From Eutypella sp. D-1 (Eukaryota; Ascomycota; Sordariomycetes; Xylariales; Diatrypaceae), in the NCBI GenBank assembly GCA_023313575.1, contig JAJTTP010000002.1, forward strand, positions 372,001 to 436,000: a stretch of 64,000 nt of DNA, written 5' to 3'. Made by a program: the position numbers and the translations under genes. Below are positions 12,201 to 22,022 of this stretch, piece after piece. Position 1 is the stretch's first letter; each line of letters opens with the position of its first letter. The notes beneath the pieces were generated by a model. It was not told the DNA's origin, ran no database searches, and worked only from the letters and a program-made list of their open reading frames with translations.

Positions 12201-12318
12201 GTTGGCCTGGACGGAGAATTCTCGAAACAACATCCCTGTCCGGCTCTTCCTATCACGGGCAACAAGCTTCAGAGTGAAAGAGGAGTAATGGCTATATGAG
12301 ATGATACTAAGCCTCGTT
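9216..12318. other. 3.1-kb gene-poor block
   Basis: No frame above ~113 codons and no recognisable domain. The proximal part should hold the flavohemoglobin promoter. A G/C homopolymer-rich, partly self-complementary stretch is at 9660-9715. The rest looks like decayed sequence with frequent stops in all frames. No repeat copy elsewhere in the window was recognised. Confidence 0.45.
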
Positions 12319-14025
12319 TCACGGTGAGCGCAACTCGTCGCTGTCATGGACAACCTCACCACCGACCACGGTAAGGACCGAGCGTATCCTCCGGAGTTCC
12401 TGGTCCGGAACCTCGAAGTAATCATCGCTAAGGACGACGACATCTCCGAGACGACCGACCTCAATAGCACCCAGGAGACGTTCATCCGGCCCACCGAGAA
12501 ACCACTGGTTCGCGCTGGTATACAGCCGAAGGGCTTCAGCGCGGCTGATCTGCTGGCCTTCGTTGATCACGTCACCTAAGGCGTTACGACCCGTGGTGGC
12601 GTAGTATGCGTGCACCCAGGGGTTCATGGGCGCAATCTGCATGCCGTCTGCGCCCATGCCAGCAGGGATTCCACTCTCTAAGATGTCTTTGAACGGCGGC
12701 CCTGCCCCCGGCCCCCGGCCTGCCAGATACTGCCACCCGGACAAGTTGACACCGCCGCCCAGTGTCTTCAACCGCTCGAGGTACTCCGGTGTGATTAGTG
12801 GGACGTGCGCAATAACCCATCGCAGATCCTCGATACTCTGTACCGCGTTCACGGCTTCGAACGCCTCGATTTGAGTTTGGAAGTCTGTAGCGGTGAGGGA
12901 GTGGACCTCCAGGCGCCACCCGGCTGCGGCAATGCGTCGCGCCGCCTCTTCGAACACCGGCCCACCGGCGTAGTCGGTTGTTGCGAACTCCCCAATGCCG
13001 CCCGTTCGGACCATGTCGCCGCCGAAGAACTTGAACGAGTTAAGCAGCCGCTGCTGCACTGTGGGAACCTCGGGCTCGTCGTCCATGTGTAGGAAGTTGA
13101 TCCGTAGTCGGACTGTACCTTCCTCGTCGTCGTACACAGACAGCCACGGGAGGTGCATAGCGTAGAGGTCTTCGTTTGCCGCGCCGTCCGATGGTGTCCC
13201 CGTCGCTGGGAACGCTCCCTGATCCAGATGCGTAGTCACGCCTAGCGACGCCGCGTATGCCATCGCGTCCCGCACGCCGCGCTTGCGGTCCTCGAACGTC
13301 AGCTGCCCCCTCAGGCCCAGCAGAGCCTTTCCGTTCTCCTGACCAGATGCGATGGAGCCGCTTTCTCCTATAACCGGTGCCGGGTCCAGGGCGTCGAAGA
13401 ACGGCCTTCCGAGACTGTTGGTCACGGAGGGTCCTGAAAACCCGACCGACACAAACGCCGGATGGTCCGGTAGTGCCTCATCGAGCTCGGCCAAGGTGGG
13501 GAGACGGGCCTCTTCGAATTGGTTTGGGTGGAATCCGCCGATGGTGGTCACGAAGCTGCCGTTGGGTACACTGCCTGCACGTGATCGGAGTGTACTCTGG
13601 ACTTCGGCGATAGAATAGGCATTCTCCAGAGGCGTGTGGTAGCCTGGCCTATTACCGAACAGGACCATATGGTTGTGGCAGTCAATGAGCCCAGGGACCG
13701 CGACCCGCCCTCGCAGATCAATTGTGGCTGGCGCAGCGTTGAAGTTCGCCAGTGCATCTTCCTCGCTTTCTCCCACGTAGACTACCTGGCCGCTCTGGAT
13801 GGCCACCACCGAGACCACACTCTCACTTGCATCCATGGTGTGGATCTGGCCGTTCTTGAGGATCAGATTGCCCCTAGGCGCACTGCCCTGATATACCTGT
13901 CGCTTATCACTTAGGGGATGTCCATCCTTTTGGCCGGTGACCACCCCGTTCAGGAAGAGGAGAGTCAGGATTGATATGGCTGCGTAGAGCCAGAGCAGCT
14001 TGGAGTGGCCCAGGTTGAAGAACAT
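12319..14025 (-). CDS. amidohydrolase family 3 (YtcJ-like) with N-terminal signal anchor
   Basis: Single-exon 568-aa frame. Residues 10-29 are a hydrophobic helix (LWLYAAISILTLLFLNGVV), so the protein is secreted or a type II membrane protein. The metal-dependent hydrolase fold follows. NLILKNGQIHTMD starts the composite sheet. The metal-binding HxH is His117/His119 (PGLIDCHNHM). Further candidate ligands sit in WRLEVHSLTA and RWVIAHVPLIT, and GMGADGMQIAP carries the catalytic-type Asp. C-terminal LGAIEVGRLGDVVVLSDD is the usual return strand. YtcJ-type enzymes hydrolyse amide or related bonds of unknown small substrates. No neighbouring gene suggests a pathway. Third codon positions are GC-rich, unlike the adjacent intergenic blocks. 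Confidence 0.9.
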   Translation of the reverse strand: MFFNLGHSKLLWLYAAISILTLLFLNGVVTGQKDGHPLSDKRQVYQGSAPRGNLILKNGQIHTMDASESVVSVVAIQSGQVVYVGESEEDALANFNAAPATIDLRGRVAVPGLIDCHNHMVLFGNRPGYHTPLENAYSIAEVQSTLRSRAGSVPNGSFVTTIGGFHPNQFEEARLPTLAELDEALPDHPAFVSVGFSGPSVTNSLGRPFFDALDPAPVIGESGSIASGQENGKALLGLRGQLTFEDRKRGVRDAMAYAASLGVTTHLDQGAFPATGTPSDGAANEDLYAMHLPWLSVYDDEEGTVRLRINFLHMDDEPEVPTVQQRLLNSFKFFGGDMVRTGGIGEFATTDYAGGPVFEEAARRIAAAGWRLEVHSLTATDFQTQIEAFEAVNAVQSIEDLRWVIAHVPLITPEYLERLKTLGGGVNLSGWQYLAGRGPGAGPPFKDILESGIPAGMGADGMQIAPMNPWVHAYYATTGRNALGDVINEGQQISRAEALRLYTSANQWFLGGPDERLLGAIEVGRLGDVVVLSDDYFEVPDQELRRIRSVLTVVGGEVVHDSDELRSP

Positions 14026-14924
14026 CGTGATTCGCCGAGTGGTTTCGATTCATTTCCAACTTTCCTTCCCAGCCCTACAAATATCAAATGAGTTCGATGA
14101 GGAGGCAGTCAAGTTCGTGTACGTGCCCCGCCCGCTATTCATATATTCGTTTGTTAATATCTCCATGGCGGAGAACTTCCAGCCTGGGACCTCGGATGGG
14201 CCATGGTTACATTCCGTGTTTGGTAGCGCATACGATGTATGCTCGCCCTATCCTTGGGGTTCTCGTCGTCAATTTCCCATTATAGTAGGTTACGAGTTTC
14301 ATTCCTTACATATGTTTTGTCAGCATCGCATTGAGTGCTACCCTGTACCCATCACTGCGCGACTCTATGGGATGCCCCAGGATTTCCTTGGTTACCCCAA
14401 CCGGGATCCGAAGCAGTGCCAAATTCATCCTGCAGCGGATACACTTATAAGCCCGAATAAATAATGCCAGGAGAGAGTGTCTAGGTGCTAGCATCGAATG
14501 TCTTGGGATTTATATACCCATTATCCTGCATCATTGACATTTTTCTCTTTCGGTAACTCTAAAGGGAGGATTGCCCTCGAATGGCCATTCTCACTCTACC
14601 CCGCTTGATTATTATAATGATTATTTGTCGGAGTCAGGATATTTACTGGATAAACCCCCTAAATAATCGATGTAACCCTGGTTTAGCGCGCCCCCTATGG
14701 CGTTTGGTATCGCCCATTTGTGGCGCCCAAGGCCTATAAACAAGGCTCACAGCCAGACAGTTAGGTAGCTGTTCCTATTCGTTCCTCAGAGGGCTCTAAC
14801 AGGTTGCCCAGAGTATCAAAACCGACAGGTCTACTAATAGTTTAATATTATTCAACCGAAATTCGGGTAAATACATTACGGGCGCTCTGCCGGTAGCACA
14901 ATGGCCCTCGTTTTATACTGGTAA

Positions 14925-15008
14925 CAGCCACTAAGATAGCTACTAGCCACTGGGATAGCCACTGGGATAGCCACTGGGATAGCCACTGGGATAGCCACTA
15001 GGATACCC
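14925..15008. repeat. 12-bp tandem repeat array
   Basis: Unit GGGATAGCCACT is repeated about four times perfectly, with degenerate units at both edges (AAGATAGCTACT, AGGATACCCAC). Confidence 0.8.
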
Positions 15009-15044
15009 ACCCCACCAGCCACCGGACCGCCCACCGCGATAGAT

Positions 15045-15132
15045 GGGATTAATAGAATCGATAGGATAGATAGGATTTATCGAATCTATCGAATCTATCT
15101 CTCCTATCTATCCCATCGATTCTATTGATCCC
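15045..15132. repeat. 31-bp near-perfect inverted repeat (hairpin)
   Basis: Left arm 15045-15075 and right arm 15102-15132 are reverse complements with 2 mismatches in 31 bases. The 26-nt loop is itself made of CGAATCTAT-type repeats. Confidence 0.85.
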
Positions 15133-15874
15133 ATAAATCTTACAAACAGCTGCCAGCGCTGCCAGCCAGGCAGCCCTGGCGGCCCGGTAGCCTAATTAAT
15201 AACCTGGTAACCAGTAAATAATAGTAACGGTTAGTATTACCTAGGTAGCCGTATATAGCTAATACCGTGCACGGAGTGCATACTGCCTATTGAGTTACTT
15301 TTTTATTTAGGGCATGTAAGTCCGAAAGCCAGAGAAATTTTGGTAGAAAAAAAATCGATATAATAACCCTTTGTTTCACTCCGGTACTTCGTACCTCCAT
15401 AAAACGAGGGCATAAGTAGATGGCTTAATAAGATCTTATAATAAGAAAGCGGTAAGCCCTGGCAATAGCACTATATTTATGGTGCCTGCCCACACCTAGA
15501 TAGCAGATAGATTCTACCACCTTTAATCTATTATTTTAAGCCATATCCCGTATATGGTGCAACCTGCGAGCCCGTATAGCCACGCCGTTATAAATATAAT
15601 TAAGGGTAAATAAAAATAATACGAATATATAAGCCAGCCACGTTGCTAAGCTTAACTAATCATTAATGCTTAACATAAACAATGAATATTAATTTAAGTT
15701 TCGAAATATGCTAAGATATATCGATTAGCTATTCTTAACTTATTTGTCCAGCATTTTTCTATCTCGCCTTTATTAGAGTGATCGCCTTTCCCATTTCTAT
15801 ACCCTAAATTAATATATTTTATATCTTCACTTAGCAACCCGAGCCTCCGTGCATTGCCTACAATTTCAGCTGAA

Positions 15875-18358
15875 ATGGACACCGACATAGTCTTTGACAA
15901 CAACATAGACTTAATACATGATGCGTATGACGTGTGTTTGGTAGGATTGAAATGGATCAGAGACTACCGAGGCGCGCACCAATATCGTCAGATATCATGT
16001 GACGTATGCTTCGAAATCGCCGACTTCCTCACGTCTCCCGAGCCGGCTGATCGCCATAGACGAACGTATTACCGCAAGCCCGAACCTATACAGCCCCTAT
16101 TATGTAAAGCGCACCGACCTCACATCGATTCTATGCGTTCATTGAATTCAGTTTGCGAACTGTGTTCAAGACTTGGCTTGCACTCAGCATGCAATTGTAC
16201 CAGAGGACGAAGACATGATGGCTGCTACGATTTAACGTCCACCGTGCTTAAAACTCAAGGTTCAACTCCATGCGAGATGGTGGATATCCAGTTCTTGTCA
16301 CAGAGATTCTTATTGTCGGCATCACCAGCAAAGGCCTTACACCCATCTGTTCCTCGAACTCGAGCAACTGATGTAGCTTGGATAGATATCTCTCTGTTAA
16401 GACAGTTCAAGGAGGAATGCAGTCATCATCACGAGGACTGCGCTGGGAGATCTCTTAGTGCAGTCTTTACGGCCATGCCTCAATTCCTAATCGACGTCAC
16501 AAAGCGCTGTGTAGTTAGGTACCCGTCAGGTGCCAAATATCTTGCCCTAAGTTATGTTTGGGGAAGTGGGCAGTCATTTACGTGCAAAACAACGAATATT
16601 GAACAGCTTATGCTACCAGGGGGGGTAGATCCGAAGTCTCTTCCCCTCACAATATATCATGCAATGGAGCTCACAAAAGTCCTTGGGGAGAGATATCTCT
16701 GGTGTGACGCACTATGCATTGCACAAGATGACGAAAACAAACACAAAGAACTTGCAAATATGGCCAGCATCTACGCAAATTCATCGATGACGATTGTCGC
16801 AGCGAACGGAAGCGATTCAAATCACGGCCTTACAGGGTTGCGAGGCATTTCGGGGCCGAGATCATTCAATGCAACAAAGTGGCCACTGGATGATACACTA
16901 GAGATACAGCTTATCCCTTATCTGGGCTCTAATGAAGATGAGACAACAAGCAGCAGGATTTGGGAATCAAGAGCATGGGTCTTACAGGAGCACCTCTTTT
17001 CAAAAAGGGAACTCATTTTCCACGACAATACTGTTAGATGGCAGTGTCATCGTGGAATTCAGTTTGAGCATATGGCCTGGCCAGACAGTGTGTGGGGGCC
17101 GCACAAAGCATTTCCGGGACAACTACGTTTTGACCGATCAGACTCAAACTTTCCTCAGATACCGGATCACCATCATCTCAGGACGCTTGTGTCCAGATAC
17201 AATTGTTTAGACCTTAGGTACCCAGAGGATGCACTCCCCGCGTTTTCGGGTTTCATGACTGTTTTGGGTGCCTCATGGGGTGAATTCGTTTCAGGGCTTC
17301 CTGCCAGCTTCTTCAGCCTGGCTCTACTCTGGGAGTCTGGTACGAAAGATATGGTGCGACGAACTCCAACGAAAAGCGCCCGAAACCCATGCCTCCCAAG
17401 CTGGAGCTGGGCTGGATGGAAAGGTAGCCTGGATGAATGGTGTTGGACAAGGGCGGCTGGCTTGACTGATGGCACACAACTTCAGGGTGGTAACACAAAA
17501 TCCAGTTGTATATGGCAGAGACACCAGACTCGAGACGGCCCAGGAAAGACCATTGATTTTAAATGGTCGTCTTATCAGAGTCGATTTCTCCTTGATACTT
17601 CTCAACCTGTCCCCCCTGGCTGGACACGTCATTTTCACTCTGGATACTCAGCGGACCTCATCTCTCAGCTTGGATTTAATAGATCAAGGTGCTTCCACTT
17701 CCCAGAAGACACTTCTTCCCCCGAAGATATTTCTTTCCAGGAGGAAAATTCTTCCCATGTCGAAAGTTCTCCCGGCGAGTACCTTGTTTCCCTGGCAAAT
17801 GGCATGGAAGAAGATTTCAGAAAGTCCGCAAACAGTAAAAAACCAGTTCTCAAGTATGTTTACAATCATTCATACCGGCCTGGGTTTCCATTTGCATTCC
17901 CTATTCCCATAGCAGATCATGACGACCGCGACTCCATGCCGGCAATAATATATGACCCATTTATATCATGTATTACTAGAAGGGCTTGGTTCCAAGCTGG
18001 ACCTTTGTGGCATATGATTCGCCCAATCTCTCCTCGGGCTTATAAGGAACACAGAATATGTGTCCTTCACGAGTCTAATCGGAAGTTGGCTGGCTTTCTT
18101 AGCCCCAACGTTGACAGTCAGAAATGGGATCGAATTGAGCTTATTGAGCTCGCGGAATCCGTAATCGAACACTACGAGGACAAGGATGGTTTCCTGTACC
18201 CTGAGCGTAAGCTATTTAAAGATCGCGCGTACAGGTTTTATTATGTCATGTGCATCAAGTGGGAAGACGGCATTGCCTACCGCCAGGGGTTGGGCCGCAT
18301 CTTCAAGGAACAATGGGACGAGGCGGAGAAGGACACAATCCGTGTAATGTTAGGATAA
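15875..18358 (+). CDS. HET-domain (heterokaryon incompatibility-type) protein
   Basis: Single-exon protein of 827 aa from the ATG at 15875; the same frame is open a little upstream but has no ATG there. An N-terminal cysteine-rich stretch (CDVCFEI, CELCSRLGLHSACNC, residues ~45-115) may bind metal. The HET domain follows: YLALSYVWG at ~222-230, YLWCDALCIAQDD at ~273-285, SIYANSSMTIVAANG after it, and SRAWVLQEHL at ~364-373. The C-terminal half has LPSWSWAGWKG, usual in this family. HET proteins trigger programmed cell death on non-self recognition between hyphae; allele partners are unknown here. Codon use is more A/T-ending than in the neighbouring ankyrin or amidohydrolase genes, and the gene abuts an AT-rich repeat block, which fits accessory, fast-evolving DNA. 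Confidence 0.9.
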   Translation: MDTDIVFDNNIDLIHDAYDVCLVGLKWIRDYRGAHQYRQISCDVCFEIADFLTSPEPADRHRRTYYRKPEPIQPLLCKAHRPHIDSMRSLNSVCELCSRLGLHSACNCTRGRRHDGCYDLTSTVLKTQGSTPCEMVDIQFLSQRFLLSASPAKALHPSVPRTRATDVAWIDISLLRQFKEECSHHHEDCAGRSLSAVFTAMPQFLIDVTKRCVVRYPSGAKYLALSYVWGSGQSFTCKTTNIEQLMLPGGVDPKSLPLTIYHAMELTKVLGERYLWCDALCIAQDDENKHKELANMASIYANSSMTIVAANGSDSNHGLTGLRGISGPRSFNATKWPLDDTLEIQLIPYLGSNEDETTSSRIWESRAWVLQEHLFSKRELIFHDNTVRWQCHRGIQFEHMAWPDSVWGPHKAFPGQLRFDRSDSNFPQIPDHHHLRTLVSRYNCLDLRYPEDALPAFSGFMTVLGASWGEFVSGLPASFFSLALLWESGTKDMVRRTPTKSARNPCLPSWSWAGWKGSLDEWCWTRAAGLTDGTQLQGGNTKSSCIWQRHQTRDGPGKTIDFKWSSYQSRFLLDTSQPVPPGWTRHFHSGYSADLISQLGFNRSRCFHFPEDTSSPEDISFQEENSSHVESSPGEYLVSLANGMEEDFRKSANSKKPVLKYVYNHSYRPGFPFAFPIPIADHDDRDSMPAIIYDPFISCITRRAWFQAGPLWHMIRPISPRAYKEHRICVLHESNRKLAGFLSPNVDSQKWDRIELIELAESVIEHYEDKDGFLYPERKLFKDRAYRFYYVMCIKWEDGIAYRQGLGRIFKEQWDEAEKDTIRVMLG

Positions 18359-20075
18359 TACCCTACTCTTCCGGCGTGGATGGCAGGTGTGTGTTGGTGT
18401 CGTTGGATGATTATTTCTTCGTGTATCTCTCGTCTCGGATTTCAATTGCAATTATACAGGTTGCCCTTACTGCAATGATTTCATTCATTACCGCTTATGA
18501 TGTGCGACATGTGGTGCTTTACCGTTGCTTGGTCAATGTCCGCTGGACACGAGGCAGTATTGTAGGCTCGAGGCTTCCCAAGAGAGAAAACATGCTTATC
18601 TGGGAGCTGTGCAGTCATCAAGGTCCTCTTTAATGAGCAATTGAATGTAAGCACTAGCAGCGGAACCAGAGTGGCGCTTGAGACCGCCTGCACATAGCTA
18701 GAAGCACTGCTACCTCTGCTCGGTGGTGCTAGCAGAAGGGCAATAGAATGGAGCGGAGGTGCGGTTACGCTCATGTACATAACTTGTGATAACCCAGCCA
18801 GCCATCTACGAGGCTGGTCGAGCTTGTGCCATATGCTTGAAGGCACTATTGCCACACTAATCATCAACGGTATGCCATACATTGGACTTACTGTTGTTGG
18901 CAGGAACATGCATCGGATGTGATGGCTTCTCTCCTGCAAGCTTAGCACGGACTCTGTTCGAACCGGCCAGTTTCAATCCAAATCACTACCCAGCAATCAG
19001 AAGCCTACGCAAGTCATGGTTACTTGATCCACGAAGCCACTACTTCCCATTCCTAAAGCTGTTTGTAATAAAGCCTGGGAATGCAGTCTATCTGATAGCC
19101 AGGGGCGTCAGATAATGCTGTAACTAGACCGAATGCACCGCCACATCGAAGACTTAAACGAGGCGTACGTCACAGGCCGATGGCCGCGAGCGCCAAGTGG
19201 TAACTTAACATAGTGTGAATAAGTAAATACCAGCCTATTCATTTGAAAAAAAAGAAGAAGAAGAAAAAACCCCCCCAAAAACCACAAAGTTTATGTATCG
19301 CGTCAGGCGAATATCTATACTAGATAAAGATACAAGTAGGTCGCATTTAGTGCGTGTCCAGGTTTCACTAATAGGGGTAAGATAGGGGTAAGATATTGGC
19401 CCCACCTTTCCATTCTTCCCCCCACCTACCTAGCGATAGAGTCTTTTTTGTTTTTAGAGTTTTGATGAAGAGTACTGCCCATTGCTTAATATAAGGTAGA
19501 ACCGGAAGATGTTTATATGTGCGTAGTTTCCTTTCCCGAAGAGCTCTACATCTCTTATAAAGATCTCGAACAAGCCAGCTCTTCAGGATGGAAGTGATTG
19601 GACTCCCGATCCCCCAAGCTTCAATTAAATTAATGCCCTTTACTAGAGTTCTATTTGACAGTTTTTGAAGCTATATTACGATGTTCCCTCCTTCCTCACC
19701 CTGGAGATAGGTACACATATTACGATATTTTCCTTCTGATGCACCTGGCTAGGTAGGTACATTCCCCAGAACATATAGTGCTAGGTAGACGCGTAATTCA
19801 ATACCAACATGCAGTAGAAATATATGGAAATACCTAGATTCATTAAGAAACAACGCGGAAGGCACCTTCCTACGAGCTCCTACATATTATCGGGGCAGTA
19901 GCTACCTAGGTACCTGCCCAAGTAGGTACCCAAGTACCGATCCGCTACCAGCACCGGAAATCATCCTGTAAAATTAATAAAGCACCCTTCCATCTCCTAT
20001 CATACCGCATCAACTAAGCATCGGACAAGCATCGGGCAAGATCTTTGCCGATAGACACATTTCCCTCAAATAGAT
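18359..20075. other. intergenic spacer with low-complexity tracts
   Basis: No supported gene. Short frames near 18480-18950 and 18880-19115 show no domain. A/C homopolymer runs are at 19245-19285, and AGGTAGGTAC/CCTAGGTACC-type short repeats at 19750-19935. The last ~200 bp should be the promoter and 5' UTR of the F-box/ankyrin gene. Confidence 0.5.
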
Positions 20076-22022
20076 ATGGATTCCGAAACTCCCCCTGGGA
20101 AGGCCATGCTGCATACTCTCATACCGGAACTGCAACTTGAGATCTCCTCACACCTTACGCAAGGAGACCGGTACCACCTCATACAGACATGCAGGACTCT
20201 TCACCAAAATCTGGCGTCAGAGCTATACTATCACGATGTCAAATACCACGACAACTACGCCCTCTGGTGGGCATGTATGCATAACCGACTCGCCACAGCA
20301 AGACTCGCACTCTCCCACAACCCGGGAATCGCGGGGGCCGGATTCGAGCATCCTTCCGGGTCCGGAGCGAAAGGCGGCACATCCGCCCTCTCGGTAGCGG
20401 CTTCCCAAGGCCACTACGAGCTGGTTGATCTGCTCATATCCTACGGCGCCGACCCTCACGTCCCGGACGGGGCGCTGTCAATGGACGGGACCGTCATGTT
20501 CCCGATTGACTGGGCCTTCGAGGTCCACACGTGGCGTAACACGAGGAAGATCAAGACCATCAAAACTCTCCTCCGGCACGGAGCAGACTTGAACAATCCA
20601 ACCAGCCGTCCCACGGATCATGCCAATGATCCCAGAAGAGAGCTGCCGATCTTCCGGGCTGTAGACGCTAAGATGCCGACGGAATGGCTATCACGGTATC
20701 GCACATGCAAAGCGCCATCAAACCACCACAAGTTCCTGGAAACATACCTAAGACGCCAGCTACGCGTGCTCGAGAGCACACTCCGCAGCGGCGCGGACGC
20801 AAACGCGCTCGACGCGACGGGGCGAACGCCGTTGCTACGCCTGCTGGACGAGTTCCGGGCGTACCGCCCCGTGTTCTTGTACGACCGGGCGTTCGCGACG
20901 CGTGGGGAGGAAGACGAGCAGCGCGCGCAGTTCGAGACGTACCTGCTGGCGCAGATCGAGTTGCTGCTGGCGCACGGCGCGGACGTGCGCGCCAAGGCTG
21001 CCGTTCTCCACTTGCAGGACTACGGGACCGTGGAGACGGGGGTCACGGCGCTACATCTCGCGTGTCGTCTCGATGAATACCACGCCGGCGTCGCGAAGTT
21101 CCTCGCGCAGCGGGGCTGTGACGTGAGTGCCGTTGATGGACGCGGGCGGACGCCGCTGTTTTGGCTTTGTGAGACCTTACCCCGCGATACGGGATTATTG
21201 CGGTTCTTGCTGCGGGCGGGCAACATCAACGTGAATCATTGCTGTGAGGACGGCCGCACGCTCCTACATGTCGTCTGCGCCTCGCTCGGCATCGGCGTGA
21301 CGAAGGTGTTGCCGATTGCGAGGGTGCTCGTGGAGCACGGGGCGGATGTCGATTTATGCGATGACTGCGGCAATACTGCGGATGCGTACGCCGTCGTCAG
21401 TAATGACTTCGCCACTGCTCGATACCTGCGATCCGTCAGCAGAAAGCGCGCGGAGGCGCTACGTCGCCGTCGTGACTCGATCATGATGTTGGAGAGCGGT
21501 GCGAGTCCACGCGATGATTCAAGTACGCCGGGTACTGGACGGGGTCTCCGTGTAACCCAGGAGAACGCATGGACTTACGACGACGAGACAGAAACTTCCA
21601 GCACGTATACCCATCCTGCCACCGATACCAGTAACCCCAGTTCCTCAAATACTACGCCCGCCAGCTCCACCGCCACCACAACTCACCACCAGACCACCAC
21701 GCATAACAGCAGGGGCAGGGGCAGAGGAAGAGGCGGATGGCGACGCGGTAGAGGGGACAGAGGCCGGGGCCGGGGCCGAGGCCGCGGTAGGGGCTTTCCC
21801 AGTCACCACGACAATCCCCGCCCGCCTTATCGGTGGCCTTCACAGTCAGGAGACGAGGGAAAGGAAAATAACCCGGGAGAGCAAGAAGAGGAAGCGAAGA
21901 ACAGACAGCACGAGGGACTGCCTGAAAAGCTACTCGCGAACCTGCGTATCAGCCATGATGAATCCAGACACGCACGGGCAGGAGGGGTCAAGGAGGAGGA
22001 CCTTATTGATTTGGGCTATTAG
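20076..22022 (+). CDS. F-box-like / ankyrin-repeat protein with C-terminal RGG domain
   Basis: Single-exon, 648 aa. Residues ~10-55 fit an F-box (LIPELQLEISSHL, TCRTLHQNL, ELYYHDV). Ankyrin repeats follow from ~60 to ~455, recognisable by ALSVAASQGHYELVDLLISYGAD, TGRTPLLRLLDE, GVTALHLACRL, DGRGRTPLFWLCE, DGRTLLHVVCA and ARVLVEHGADVD. A Ser/Thr-rich linker leads to a Gly/Arg-rich tract (~544-573) of alternating RG/GRG, typical of RGG RNA-binding regions, and an acidic tail. F-box/ankyrin proteins usually recruit substrates to SCF ubiquitin ligases; the RGG tract suggests RNA contact or arginine methylation (inference). The coding part is GC-rich at third positions. Downstream lies a long simple-repeat spacer shared with the convergent pyruvate kinase gene. 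Confidence 0.85.
   Translation: MDSETPPGKAMLHTLIPELQLEISSHLTQGDRYHLIQTCRTLHQNLASELYYHDVKYHDNYALWWACMHNRLATARLALSHNPGIAGAGFEHPSGSGAKGGTSALSVAASQGHYELVDLLISYGADPHVPDGALSMDGTVMFPIDWAFEVHTWRNTRKIKTIKTLLRHGADLNNPTSRPTDHANDPRRELPIFRAVDAKMPTEWLSRYRTCKAPSNHHKFLETYLRRQLRVLESTLRSGADANALDATGRTPLLRLLDEFRAYRPVFLYDRAFATRGEEDEQRAQFETYLLAQIELLLAHGADVRAKAAVLHLQDYGTVETGVTALHLACRLDEYHAGVAKFLAQRGCDVSAVDGRGRTPLFWLCETLPRDTGLLRFLLRAGNINVNHCCEDGRTLLHVVCASLGIGVTKVLPIARVLVEHGADVDLCDDCGNTADAYAVVSNDFATARYLRSVSRKRAEALRRRRDSIMMLESGASPRDDSSTPGTGRGLRVTQENAWTYDDETETSSTYTHPATDTSNPSSSNTTPASSTATTTHHQTTTHNSRGRGRGRGGWRRGRGDRGRGRGRGRGRGFPSHHDNPRPPYRWPSQSGDEGKENNPGEQEEEAKNRQHEGLPEKLLANLRISHDESRHARAGGVKEEDLIDLGY

Larger units (their letters stand above)
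14904..15411. mobile_element. candidate non-autonomous foldback element (13-bp terminal inverted repeats)
   Basis: The 13-mer GCCCTCGTTTTAT at 14904-14916 recurs as its exact reverse complement at 15399-15411, bounding ~508 bp. The interior holds a 12-bp tandem array and a 31-bp foldback, but no coding frame. This layout resembles a MITE or decayed DNA transposon. No target-site duplication was recognised, so the call is tentative. Confidence 0.4.
14026..15874. other. AT-rich intergenic block with repeats
   Basis: Upstream region of both the amidohydrolase (minus) and the HET gene (plus). A TATATAAA on the minus strand lies near 14509-14516. From ~14550 the sequence turns AT- and TpA-rich with repeats (listed separately). 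No coding frame is supported. Confidence 0.5.

Noticed and set aside
15854..15874. Upstream extension of the HET protein
   Set aside because: The frame is open but starts at TTG; the first ATG is at 15875.
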